A stretch of DNA of 64,000 nt from SUP05 sp964577715 (GTDB lineage Bacteria > Pseudomonadota > Gammaproteobacteria > PS1 > Pseudothioglobaceae), in assembly GCA_964577715.1 (NCBI GenBank), contig CAZOAA010000002.1:1-64000 (forward strand), given 5' to 3'. The translations under genes were made by a program, and so were the position numbers. Shown piece after piece: positions 51,591 through 60,033 of this stretch. Every line of letters begins with the position of its first letter. Within the stretch, counting starts at the first letter, position 1. The notes under the pieces were generated by a model, which was not told where the DNA came from, did not search any database, and saw nothing but the letters and a program-made list of their open reading frames with translations.

Positions 51591-52617
51591 TTTCTAATTC
51601 CTCTTTTAATAAATTAAAACGCCAACCGCTTAAAAATATAACTGAGCGATCGCCACGAATAAAATTCAATAATGATTTGCCATTGGCAATAACTTTATCG
51701 TCTAGATTATACTGATTTGCTATTTTTTGTATTAGTTTTTGCAATTCATTTTTCTTAATTTTCTCAGTTTTTGTTGCTATTTTATTTTTTTCAATATAAA
51801 TGTTCATTGATTTAATATTTGAGTGATGTTCAATAAACTTATCAAATACTGCCTTTGCCTTGGTTGGTAATTTATCTTTTCCCAGTACATAGTCGGTTAG
51901 TTTATCGTCAGACATAATCCACTTCCTGGGTTTATTTTTACTTTTTGCTTGATACTCTCTCCATGCACATAGCTGTGCAGCTTTATTTTGTGCTTTTTTA
52001 TTTAGACGGGAAAAACCTTTGAGTCGTTGCCAGGCGTTTTGAATATCAGGGTTATAAAGGTTAATCTCTAGTAATGATTTACCTTCTTCTTTGATCCAGC
52101 TAGATTTTTCTTCAGTTTTTAGTTGTGCCTGTAGTTGGTAATAATTTTTTAGTAAATAGCGCACATCATCCAGTGCATACTCAATAGCTTCTTTAGGCAA
52201 AGGCCGAGTAGTCCAGTCTAGTCTAGTGTAGGCCTTTTCAAGGTGTACATTTTGTAATTGTTCAGTGAGTGCTTGATAGGATATCTGCTGAGGGTGATTA
52301 ACTAAACTGGCTGCAATTTGAGTGTCAAATAGTTGTTTTGGTAGTTGCTTGGATAAATAATATAGTGCTTCAATATCTTGTCTAGCAGAATGTACAATCC
52401 ATAGACAATTGTCTTGGTAGAGTTTGTCGAACAAGGGCTTAAGGTTATCAATTTTTAATACATCAATACAATCAATAGCACTCTTAGTGGCAATTTGTAC
52501 TAAGCACAGTATGGGGTAATAGGTGTTAACACGTTTGAATTCAGTATCAATTGCTAATTCAGTTTCACCTTGAATAGCTTGCAAAAAATCACTGAGTTGA
52601 GCCTGTGTTTGTATCAT
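51580..52617 (-). CDS. rnd: Ribonuclease D
   Basis: The 345-residue DEDD exonuclease trims tRNA 3' ends. ExoI has AIDTEFKRVNTYYP, ExoII WIVHSARQDIEAL, and ExoIII YALDDVRYLLKNY with the tyrosine. One HRDC domain (about 205-285) follows and the second C-terminal domain is short (E. coli RNase D is 375). First gene of the leftward rnd-ppa-rsmD-coaD run. Confidence 0.94.
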   Translation of the reverse strand: MIQTQAQLSDFLQAIQGETELAIDTEFKRVNTYYPILCLVQIATKSAIDCIDVLKIDNLKPLFDKLYQDNCLWIVHSARQDIEALYYLSKQLPKQLFDTQIAASLVNHPQQISYQALTEQLQNVHLEKAYTRLDWTTRPLPKEAIEYALDDVRYLLKNYYQLQAQLKTEEKSSWIKEEGKSLLEINLYNPDIQNAWQRLKGFSRLNKKAQNKAAQLCAWREYQAKSKNKPRKWIMSDDKLTDYVLGKDKLPTKAKAVFDKFIEHHSNIKSMNIYIEKNKIATKTEKIKKNELQKLIQKIANQYNLDDKVIANGKSLLNFIRGDRSVIFLSGWRFNLLKEELENAK

Positions 52618-52703
52618 TGTTGTATTTTAGCAACAATTAAGTATAACACGCGTTTTTTTATGAGATAATCAGCCTAGAAATGATGACACTAATCTAGTAT
52701 TAA

Positions 52704-54869
52704 ATGATTTTTAACCAAGTTTTTAAAACGAAAAAAACACTACCTGCTTGGTTTTGGTTGGTTGTATTTTTGCTTTCTATTTCAGGCACTTTTTATCTTG
52801 GCCTTAACCCTAAATTTATTACACAATACTGGCAACATCTAGTTGCATATAACGTTGTAATGAGCTTGATTGCAATTTTTTATATTTCAACTAATATTAA
52901 ATATTTAAAGCGCGATCTTAAAAATAATGTAATTGGCTCTAGCTTTACTTGGTCGTTTGTAAAAATTGTACCAATCTTGGTAATTGTGCCAGTATTGTCT
53001 TTTTATTTATTTTCTTTTCAATCTGTTCAAGAGAATGTCAGAAATTCAGAAAAAACATTTGATGCATTTAATGCTAGTTTTATCCAGCAGGTTGATGGCT
53101 TGTATCAAGGCGTACAAAAAGTAAGAGATGAACGTTATACCGGTCATAGTAGGGATTTATTGGATGTAATTGTTTCTTATGGTAACTTTCAAAAAGATTC
53201 AGAACATTATGAAAACGACATGCAAATTTTTCTTGATGGCCTTATTGATAAAGGTTGGGCATGTCAGATTAGTTTATTTGATGACCAAACAAATCTAATT
53301 GCTAAAACTGCTGATATTAAGGGCTGTGAGCCAATTGAAGATTCTCCATTACCAGAAAATCAAACTTATACAATTAATGAAGATGAACAAAGTAATGTTA
53401 TTCAGGTTAAGATGTCTACAAGGTTTATTGCCAGAGAGCCAATAAAAGATTTTGTTGTGATTGATATTCTGTATACAACAGATCCGGGATTATTGAGCTT
53501 TTTGCGCCAAGTAAGGGCTTTTAGTGATCGAACAAAAGACATTCAATTCTCAGCCAATACGGCTATTACCCAAAATCGTTTTCTGATTGATTTCTCGTCT
53601 ACTGTTCTGCTGGCAATTTTAAGCGTATTGATGATTGTATTTCGTATGATGGATCATTTAATGAAGCCTCTACATAACTTGTCGTTAGCCACTAGAGAGA
53701 TTGCACGAGGTAATTATGATGTGCGAGTTGATATTCGTGAAGAAAACAAAGACATGAAGGAGTTGATTAAGCATTTTAATCAAATGTCTAGGCAAATTAA
53801 AACATCAAGAGAAGGGTTGGATACACACAATTTATATTTAGAAACTATTTTGAAATATTCTTATGGTGTTATTGGGCTCGATCGAAAAAAGAAAATTCGA
53901 CTAATCAATCCAGTGATTGGAAAAATGTTGCATATAAAAGATGAAAAACAGTTTATTGGTCAAATGTGTGGCGCCATCTCTAAAAAATATAACTATCTTC
54001 AGCCTTTATTTGACATGACGGCAGATAAGTTTAAACAAGAATTAGGCGAATGGGATGAGCAAATTGAGCTTTCATTACCTGAGAGACATATTTTATTAAC
54101 TTGTCAGGGCACAGCACTAGATACAAGGTATGAAACGTTGGGTTATGTGATCATTATTAAAGATATTTCTCAGCTTCATAGGGCCCAGAAAAAAGCCGCT
54201 TGGGGTGAAGTTGCAGTGCGTATGGCGCACGAAATTAAAAACCCACTTACGCCAATTTTATTATCTGCCCAACGTCTAAGAAATAAATTTTTAGAAACAC
54301 TGAAAGGTAAAGACCAAGATATTATCGACAAAACCACCAATACTATTATTGAACAAGTTAAATCAATGGATATGATGGTTAGCGCCTTTGCAGATTATGC
54401 TAATACACCTCAAATTGAAAGAAAACCTTGTGATTTAAATACGCTTATTAATCAGTCAATTTCACTTTATGACGCACAAAGTAACATTAATATAGAGTTT
54501 GATTTATCAGGCGACGTGCCAGAGCTTTTGTTAGATGCTAATAGTGTTTCTAGAGTACTGATTAATTTAGTAAAAAATTCATCTGAGTCGGTAGGGGATG
54601 AGCGTAATTTAGTCATTAAGATTGTTACTCAATACTTAAAGTCTGAGGGTATAGTACGTTTAAGTATTCAGGATGATGGCGATGGTTTTGATGAGGAAGT
54701 GATTGATAGAGTATTTGAACCGTATGTTACTACCAAGGTTAAAGGCAGTGGTTTAGGTATGGCTATTGTACAAAACATTATTGAACAACATGACGGGCGT
54801 ATTTTTGCTGGTAATGTTAAACCGCATGGTGCGATTGTAACCATAGAATTTGATTACAAAGAAAAATGA
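52704..54869 (+). CDS. ntrY: NtrY-like sensor histidine kinase
   Basis: The 721-residue membrane kinase has helices near 15-35, 48-66, 90-108 and 293-313, an extracytoplasmic sensor region between the last two, a HAMP segment (about 315-365), a PAS-like domain (about 375-480), the phosphoacceptor histidine in VRMAHEIKNPLTP (about residue 509) and an ATPase domain with NLVKNSSES, DDGDGF and GSGLGMAIV. This is the NtrY layout. It overlaps nothing but runs directly into the response regulator gene, then trkA and trkH, suggesting a signal linked to potassium or nitrogen. Confidence 0.9.
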   Translation: MIFNQVFKTKKTLPAWFWLVVFLLSISGTFYLGLNPKFITQYWQHLVAYNVVMSLIAIFYISTNIKYLKRDLKNNVIGSSFTWSFVKIVPILVIVPVLSFYLFSFQSVQENVRNSEKTFDAFNASFIQQVDGLYQGVQKVRDERYTGHSRDLLDVIVSYGNFQKDSEHYENDMQIFLDGLIDKGWACQISLFDDQTNLIAKTADIKGCEPIEDSPLPENQTYTINEDEQSNVIQVKMSTRFIAREPIKDFVVIDILYTTDPGLLSFLRQVRAFSDRTKDIQFSANTAITQNRFLIDFSSTVLLAILSVLMIVFRMMDHLMKPLHNLSLATREIARGNYDVRVDIREENKDMKELIKHFNQMSRQIKTSREGLDTHNLYLETILKYSYGVIGLDRKKKIRLINPVIGKMLHIKDEKQFIGQMCGAISKKYNYLQPLFDMTADKFKQELGEWDEQIELSLPERHILLTCQGTALDTRYETLGYVIIIKDISQLHRAQKKAAWGEVAVRMAHEIKNPLTPILLSAQRLRNKFLETLKGKDQDIIDKTTNTIIEQVKSMDMMVSAFADYANTPQIERKPCDLNTLINQSISLYDAQSNINIEFDLSGDVPELLLDANSVSRVLINLVKNSSESVGDERNLVIKIVTQYLKSEGIVRLSIQDDGDGFDEEVIDRVFEPYVTTKVKGSGLGMAIVQNIIEQHDGRIFAGNVKPHGAIVTIEFDYKEK

Positions 54870-54879
54870 GGAGAGAAAG

Positions 54880-55458
54880 ATGAATGATTCACCTGTGATT
54901 GGTAAGATTCTTATTATTGATGATGAAGTAATTAATGCCGAAACGATGATGGACACCCTAGAGGATGTTAATTATAAAGTGGTATTAGCCGCAGATGCTG
55001 GGCAAGCCAAAAATATAATCAAGGATCAAACTTTTGATTTGATAATGATGGATGTTTGGATGCCTGGTCAAGATGGTATGTCTTTATTAGAAGAGTGGAT
55101 GGAAGGTGGTTTTTCTACACCAGTGGTAATGATGTCTGGTCATGCTGAACATAATGATGTTGTAAAAGCCATTAAACTTGGTGCTATTGATTTTTTGAAA
55201 AAACCACTGCATGATATTTTGCCACTCGTTCGCAGGATTTTAGGTGAACAGCAAGCTAATCAAGCACTGGAAAAAGACATTACAGGTATTGATTTTGATT
55301 TGCCATTAAAGGCGGCAAGAAATATTTTTGAAAGGCAATATTTTAATCATCATCTAGAAGAGAATAATCATAACATTGCCAAAGTAGCAGAGCTTGCAGG
55401 CCTAGAGCGTACAACCTTATATCGTAAGTTAAAAGATTTGGGAATTGATAAAAAATGA
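54880..55458 (+). CDS. NtrX-like response regulator lacking the AAA+ domain
   Basis: The 192-residue protein has a receiver domain (about 7-122) with IIDDE, phosphoacceptor aspartate in LIMMDVWMPG, MMSGH and the lysine in FLKKPL. It joins directly to a Fis-type helix-turn-helix (about 150-188, NIAKVAELAGLERTTLYRKLKDLGI). NtrX has a sigma-54 AAA+ module between these, here absent, so the protein resembles the ActR/PrrA layout built from NtrX-like parts. I start at ATG 54880 because of the ribosome site GAGGAG; 10 codons open upstream overlap ntrY. It is coupled to trkA (ATGA). Confidence 0.88.
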   Translation: MNDSPVIGKILIIDDEVINAETMMDTLEDVNYKVVLAADAGQAKNIIKDQTFDLIMMDVWMPGQDGMSLLEEWMEGGFSTPVVMMSGHAEHNDVVKAIKLGAIDFLKKPLHDILPLVRRILGEQQANQALEKDITGIDFDLPLKAARNIFERQYFNHHLEENNHNIAKVAELAGLERTTLYRKLKDLGIDKK

Positions 55459-56825
55459 AGATTTTAATCCTTGGTGCAGGTCAGGTTGGTTCTACATTGG
55501 CTAAATATCTTGGATCTGATGATGAAAATGATATTACCATCATTGATAAAGATGAGGCTAATTTACAATCACTGCAACGACATTTAGATGTTAAAACCGT
55601 CTTAGGGCACGCTTCTTATCCTAATATTTTAGAAGAAGCTGGCATTAAGAATATGGACATGGTTATTGCAGTAACACGCTCTGATGAAGGCAATATGTTG
55701 GCTTGTCAGATGGCGCATACTTTGTACCAAGTTGAGAAAAAAGTTGCCCGCATACGTACTGCAGAATATCTACATAGAAAAGAGTTATTTGCGCCCGATG
55801 CTATTCCAATTGATTTTGTTATTACTCCTGAGAGTTTAGTTACCAATTATATTAAAAGAGTAGTTGAAGAGCCAGGCACTGAGCAAGTGTTTGAGTTTGA
55901 GAACGGCCTGGTTCAATTAGTAGAAACCAGAGCATACGCAGGTACACCAATTGTAGGTCATCAAATTAAAGATTTACATGAGCACCTACCAAAAACACGC
56001 ATGCGAATTGTTAGTTTGTATCGTAATGGTCGGGCAATTCCAGCGTATGGCGATACCGTTATTAAAGATGGTGACCGTGTTTATTTTGTTACTAAAAAAG
56101 AAAGTATTTCAAAAGTTTTAAAAGAGTTTAGACGACTTGATAAATCTTATAAAAATATCATTATTGCAGGTGGTGGGCACATTGGTTTTGATCTAGCAAA
56201 ATTTTTAGAAAATAAACACAGAGTTCGCATTATTGAGCTTAATAAAAGTAGAGTGCGTGAAATTGCAGATCAGCTGGGCAACACGCTAGTTTTACAGGGC
56301 AATGCTTCCGATGAAGAGTTACTTTTAGAAGAGGGAATTGAAAGTACTGATCTATTTCTAGCGCTTACAGACTCTGATGAAATTAATGTTATTGTTTCAA
56401 TTTTAGCCAAACGACTTGGCGCACATAAGACAGTTGCCTTGGTTAAGCGTAATGTTTATGAGGACTTGGCAGAACAAAGTGAAGATGTAGATATGGTAGT
56501 TTCACCTGACCAAATTACTGCTAGTGGTATTTTGGCGCACATTCGAAAAGGCGATACTATGATGGTTCATTCACTTCGTCAAGGCAAGGCTGAGGCTATT
56601 GAGCTAATTGTTCATGGCGATCAGGATCATTCGGATGTGGTAGGTAAGACCGTTGAACAGATTAATCTGCCTGATGGCGTAGTGGTTGGTTCGGTTGTGC
56701 GTAATAATGAAGTTATTATGGGGTCACGTAAACTTATAATTGAAGAAGGTGATCATGTGTTACTGGTGCTCACTGATGTGAGTAAAATTCACATAGTAGA
56801 GTCTTTATTTGCTGAGAATGAATAA
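55455..56825 (+). CDS. trkA: Trk potassium uptake regulator TrkA
   Basis: The 456-residue cytoplasmic subunit has two NAD-binding RCK units: KILILGAGQVGSTLAKYLG at the start and IIIAGGGHIGFDLAKFLE near 233, each followed by a TrkA-C domain. It gates TrkH in response to nucleotides. Length matches E. coli TrkA (458). ATG overlaps the response regulator stop; trkH follows 14 bases later. Confidence 0.97.
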   Translation: MKILILGAGQVGSTLAKYLGSDDENDITIIDKDEANLQSLQRHLDVKTVLGHASYPNILEEAGIKNMDMVIAVTRSDEGNMLACQMAHTLYQVEKKVARIRTAEYLHRKELFAPDAIPIDFVITPESLVTNYIKRVVEEPGTEQVFEFENGLVQLVETRAYAGTPIVGHQIKDLHEHLPKTRMRIVSLYRNGRAIPAYGDTVIKDGDRVYFVTKKESISKVLKEFRRLDKSYKNIIIAGGGHIGFDLAKFLENKHRVRIIELNKSRVREIADQLGNTLVLQGNASDEELLLEEGIESTDLFLALTDSDEINVIVSILAKRLGAHKTVALVKRNVYEDLAEQSEDVDMVVSPDQITASGILAHIRKGDTMMVHSLRQGKAEAIELIVHGDQDHSDVVGKTVEQINLPDGVVVGSVVRNNEVIMGSRKLIIEEGDHVLLVLTDVSKIHIVESLFAENE

Positions 56826-56839
56826 CTTGAATCGAGCTT

Positions 56840-58288
56840 ATGCAATTTAGTATCGTTTTTAAAACCATTGGCTTGTTGTTAATGGTTTTTAGCTTAACTC
56901 AACTTCCCCCTATTATTGTTGATGTTATCTATGATCAAAACCAATACCAGTCTTTTTTAGCGGCATTTACATTAACACTACTGAGTGGCCTTATTTTATG
57001 GTTGCCCTTTAGAAAATCAAAAAGAGACTTTAGAATTCGTGAGGGAGTGCTGGTTGTTGTAAGTTTTTGGTTTGTGCTATCGTTATTTGCAACAACGCCA
57101 TTTTTACTTTCAGAATCCCTCAGAATGTCATTTAGTGATGCCTTCTTTGAATCAATGTCAGGCTTAACTACAACAGGCGCTACCGTTCTTTCTGGACTAG
57201 ATGATTTGCCTAAGGCAATTTTATATTATCGTCAACAACTTCAATGGTTAGGTGGTATGGGTATCATTGTGTTGGCAGTGGCAATATTGCCGATGTTAGG
57301 TGTGGGCGGTATGGAGTTATATCATGCAGAGTCTAGCGGTATTTCTAAAGATAGACTTACACCAAAACTTACACAAACAGCTAAAGCATTATGGAAGATT
57401 TATATCAGTTTTACTATTGTTTGTGCACTGGGTTATTATCTGGCAGGCATGAGTGTTTTTGATGCAATTGGGCATAGTTATTCAACTGTTGCCATTGGTG
57501 GTTTTTCTACCCATGATGCCTCAATTGGTTTTTTTAACTCAAGCGCAGTTGAGGGTGTTGCTATTGTCTTTATGCTTTTAGCAGGTATTAACTTTTCTTT
57601 GCATTTTTTTGTGTGGCAGAAGAAAAGTGCTTTTACTTATATGCAGGATTCAGAATTTAAAACATACTTATTTATTTTGTTGACCACCGTAATTTTGGTT
57701 GGCACCTACTTAGTAGATTCAGGGTATTACAATAGTGTAGGCGAATCGTTTAGACATGCAATTTTCCAAACAGTTTCTATTGCGACTACCACAGGTTTTG
57801 CATCGCAAAATTATTCTCAATGGCCGTTTGTTTTGCCAATATTACTACTCTTTGCTAGTTTTGTTGGTGCTTGCGCAGGCTCTACGGGTGGTGGTATTAA
57901 GGTAGTCAGGGTGTTGCTTATGTTTAAATTAGCCATGAAAGAAATTAAAAAATTTATTCATCCTAGTGCGCAAATTAGCATTAAGCTTAATCAGCGAAGT
58001 GTTTCTGAAAATGTACTAGTGTCAGTTTGGGGGTTTTTCTCGTTATATGTTATTGCATTTATTTTAATTTTAATTGCCTTAATGTTTACAGGCCTTAATC
58101 AGGTTAGTGCCTTTTCAGCAACAGCAGCAAGCATGAATAATCTTGGCCCTGGTTTAGGAGAGGTGGCGGCTAATTATGGCGGTATTGATGATACGGCAAA
58201 ATGGATTCTTAGTTTTTCAATGCTGCTGGGTCGTTTAGAGATCTTAACGCTAATGGCGTTATTGCATAAAGCTTTTTGGCGTTTTTAG
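56840..58288 (+). CDS. trkH: Trk potassium transporter TrkH
   Basis: The 482-residue membrane protein is the channel subunit for K+ uptake. Four pore repeats are recognisable, with selectivity segments including SGLTTTGATVLS, YSTVAIGGFSTHD and ATTTGFASQNY, and MLLGRLEILTL near the end. Length matches E. coli TrkH (483). It is the last gene of the ntrY-trkH run and no terminator follows closely. Confidence 0.97.
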   Translation: MQFSIVFKTIGLLLMVFSLTQLPPIIVDVIYDQNQYQSFLAAFTLTLLSGLILWLPFRKSKRDFRIREGVLVVVSFWFVLSLFATTPFLLSESLRMSFSDAFFESMSGLTTTGATVLSGLDDLPKAILYYRQQLQWLGGMGIIVLAVAILPMLGVGGMELYHAESSGISKDRLTPKLTQTAKALWKIYISFTIVCALGYYLAGMSVFDAIGHSYSTVAIGGFSTHDASIGFFNSSAVEGVAIVFMLLAGINFSLHFFVWQKKSAFTYMQDSEFKTYLFILLTTVILVGTYLVDSGYYNSVGESFRHAIFQTVSIATTTGFASQNYSQWPFVLPILLLFASFVGACAGSTGGGIKVVRVLLMFKLAMKEIKKFIHPSAQISIKLNQRSVSENVLVSVWGFFSLYVIAFILILIALMFTGLNQVSAFSATAASMNNLGPGLGEVAANYGGIDDTAKWILSFSMLLGRLEILTLMALLHKAFWRF

Positions 58289-58513
58289 TCAAAAACCCGT
58301 TATTTTTAAAATTTCCTAAATTTTTGTATTACTTTGGCAAAGCTTTGTTTCTAGAGCAAAAACCGCTTAAATAAGCTATTTTCTGCCTTTGAACTGCCGT
58401 TTTTAGCGAGTTTGATTGCTGACTTGGTGTTTTGACTATCTATTTTGATAATTTCTGATATTTTTTTATTGAAACCCTTTCTCGAAAATATTTTATTTTC
58501 TCGCTGAGGTCTT

Positions 58514-58544
58514 GATACTTTTTCTAGCGAATAGAAAAAGTATC
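58514..58544. repeat. Perfect 13-bp inverted repeat
   Basis: GATACTTTTTCTA (58514-58526) pairs with 58532-58544 around the loop GCGAA. No T-run follows, so it is not a standard terminator. It may be part of a dispersed repeat family; only one copy is in the window. Confidence 0.6.
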
Positions 58545-58688
58545 CAAAAAGAGTTCGCCCCTAAAAACAATCTCAATCTTTCTAATTTCGTTCATTGGTT
58601 TTTCTAAACTCGCTGCGCTCAAACACCGAAAAATCGGCCATTCACTTCAATAAGAATGCTTGGATTTATTTTTAAAAGGGAATTGGTT

Positions 58689-58721
58689 AAAAACTAAAGT
58701 GGATTTACCACTTGGGTTTTT
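58689..58721. terminator. Terminator-like hairpin
   Basis: A 14-bp stem with one A-G mismatch (58689-58702 with 58708-58721) begins with AAAAA and ends with TTTTT around an ATTTA loop. It could end the trkH message in either direction and marks the left edge of the accessory island. Confidence 0.5.
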
Positions 58722-58777
58722 GATAAATAGGGGGTAATGTAAGTTTTATATTTTTTGATTAATATATAAAAACCACA

Positions 58778-58939
58778 CCCTCTAAAACCCTTATGTAGAG
58801 CATGATTTGACAAGAGTGTAAAGTTGTGATGTAATGATGGCATCACTTCGACAAGGTGTGTTGTGATGATGGGTGTAGTTACTACTCTGTGAATTTATAA
58901 CTTAATATAGGTGGTGTCATAATGCTATATTAAGTTAAC
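58778..58939 (+). repeat. Structured leader element, copy A
   Basis: This ~160-base element recurs as copy B at 59546-59715. Shared parts include AAAACCCTT, TGTAAT, ATCACTTCGA (58842-58851), TGTGAATT and TTAAGTTAAC. It can form hairpin CACTT-CGACA-AGGTG (58844-58858) or, alternatively, CATCAC (58841-58846) with GTGATG (58863-58868). A 12-bp perfect inverted repeat lies at 58899-58910 and 58925-58936. It sits upstream of the ribbon-helix-helix-like gene. Whether it is RNA- or DNA-level structure is unknown. Confidence 0.62.
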
Positions 58940-58986
58940 AAATATATATTTTTTTATAAAAAAAAGTTAACAAATATTCATAATAT

Positions 58987-59020
58987 TTTACATAAATGTT
59001 AATTATATGGTATAATTAAC
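58987..59020 (+). promoter_or_regulatory. Promoter and operator-like palindrome of the 159-aa gene
   Basis: TTTACA (58987-58992) and a perfect TATAAT (59011-59016) are spaced 18 bases. A 10-bp perfect inverted repeat GTTAATTATA (58998-59007) / TATAATTAAC (59011-59020) overlaps the -10. A direct repeat AGTTAACAAATAT also occurs upstream (58933-58945 and about 58969-58981). The gene downstream encodes a probable DNA-binding protein, so autoregulation is likely. Confidence 0.55.
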
Positions 59021-59048
59021 CAACTTTTTAATAACAATTTTTAGGATT

Positions 59049-59528
59049 ATGAAATATATTACAGAAATTAAGGCATATAAACATAAAAAGAAGGTAGTTG
59101 GAGCTAGGGTTCCGGAGAATATTTTAGAATCTATTAATAGCGCTAAGCATTATCAAAAAGGAAATCCAGGTGGTCTAAATGGCTATGATTTTTCTGTATC
59201 GAAAATTATTGAAGGGGCATTATTGGACGCTTTAGATGAAATAGAGATGGTAACTGGTATCAATTTTTATGAAATAGAAAAATTTAAATACAATATAAGA
59301 GAATGGTACGAAGAAATTAATCCAAAAATAGATCTTGATATAGAGGATTATATTGAAAATACAATAGATGATATTTATGAGAAGCATTATATGTCGGGTG
59401 GTGGCAATTATAAAGAAGTCAGCATGATGTCTCCTCTGCTTGAAGACAAGATGAAAAATATTAAAACTGAATGGATATCAGAAGCGTGGAAATCTTATGG
59501 AAAGAAAAAGCCAAATAATTCAACCTAG
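59049..59528 (+). CDS. Probable ribbon-helix-helix protein, 159 aa, unknown
   Basis: I do not recognise a named family. The N-terminal basic part (KHKKKVVGARVPENILESIN) followed after a Gly-rich loop by FSVSKIIEGALLDALDEIE reads as strand-helix-helix, the plan of Arc/MetJ/CopG-type DNA-binding dimers. The rest (about 80-159) is acidic and helical and ends in a basic tail. Base composition is more AT-rich than neighbouring housekeeping genes. A palindromic operator-like site overlaps its promoter. It could be a regulator or antitoxin of the adjacent DUF4258-like gene, but they lie 200 bases apart with a structured element between. Confidence 0.68.
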   Translation: MKYITEIKAYKHKKKVVGARVPENILESINSAKHYQKGNPGGLNGYDFSVSKIIEGALLDALDEIEMVTGINFYEIEKFKYNIREWYEEINPKIDLDIEDYIENTIDDIYEKHYMSGGGNYKEVSMMSPLLEDKMKNIKTEWISEAWKSYGKKKPNNST

Positions 59529-59545
59529 GAAAAATTGTACTACAT

Positions 59546-59715
59546 AAAAACACCACTCAGAAAACCCTTGCTATATAAGGTTTATGCAGGATTGTTAGAT
59601 TTGTGGTGTAATAATGTAATCACTTCGAGAAAGTGCGCTGTGATAAGGGCAAACTACTTTTATGTGAATTCATTATTTATATAGAGGTAATACCAGAATA
59701 TTAAATTAAGTTAAC
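59546..59715 (+). repeat. Structured leader element, copy B
   Basis: This diverged copy of the element at 58778-58939 ends a few bases before the ribosome site of the DUF4258-like gene. Its inner hairpin CACTT-CGAGA-AAGTG (59621-59635) matches that of copy A with a G-T pair replaced by A-T, and the alternative ATCAC (59619-59623) / GTGAT (59640-59644) is also kept. Retention of both pairings despite sequence drift suggests a functional RNA or DNA structure. Confidence 0.62.
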
Positions 59716-59727
59716 TTAGGAGAAATT

Positions 59728-60006
59728 ATGTTATATAAAACTAAACATGCAATACTTAGGCAGCAACAAAGAGGAATTACAGACCAGTATGTGGATTTAG
59801 TTCTTAAATATGGAGAGAAAAAGCGTCAGAAAGATAAAAAGAAAGGTAGTGCTTGGATTATATGTTTTTCTAAAAGAATGAAGAAAAAAATAGAAAAGGA
59901 AAATAATAAACTTAAAAATTTGGAAAAAGTTTATCTGGTGGTAGAGGGCGGTTGCATTAAAACTGTGGGCTACAGATTTAAAAAGATAAAAGGATTGGTA
60001 CACTGA
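59728..60006 (+). CDS. DUF4258-like protein, 92 aa
   Basis: The 92-residue basic protein begins KTKHAILRQQQRGIT and continues YVDLVLKYGEK, with VYLVVEGGCIKTVGYRFKKI at the end. The KHA-x-R-x2-QRGI start and the small alpha/beta layout match DUF4258 proteins, some of which are considered toxin-like or RNase-fold related. It has a good ribosome site (AGGAGA) and lies behind structured copy B. A role as a toxin is a guess; no classical antitoxin overlaps it. Confidence 0.65.
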   Translation: MLYKTKHAILRQQQRGITDQYVDLVLKYGEKKRQKDKKKGSAWIICFSKRMKKKIEKENNKLKNLEKVYLVVEGGCIKTVGYRFKKIKGLVH

Positions 60007-60033
60007 ATAAACCATAGTTTATTAAAAAATAAA

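Larger units (their letters stand above)
58289..58777. other. Non-coding AT-rich stretch after trkH
   Basis: No credible gene is seen. The stretch holds a perfect 13-bp inverted repeat (58514-58544), the word ACTCGCTGCGCTCAAACA, and a terminator-like hairpin (58689-58721). The first 400 bases are probably transcribed from trkH or are remnants of a lost gene or mobile element. Confidence 0.4.
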
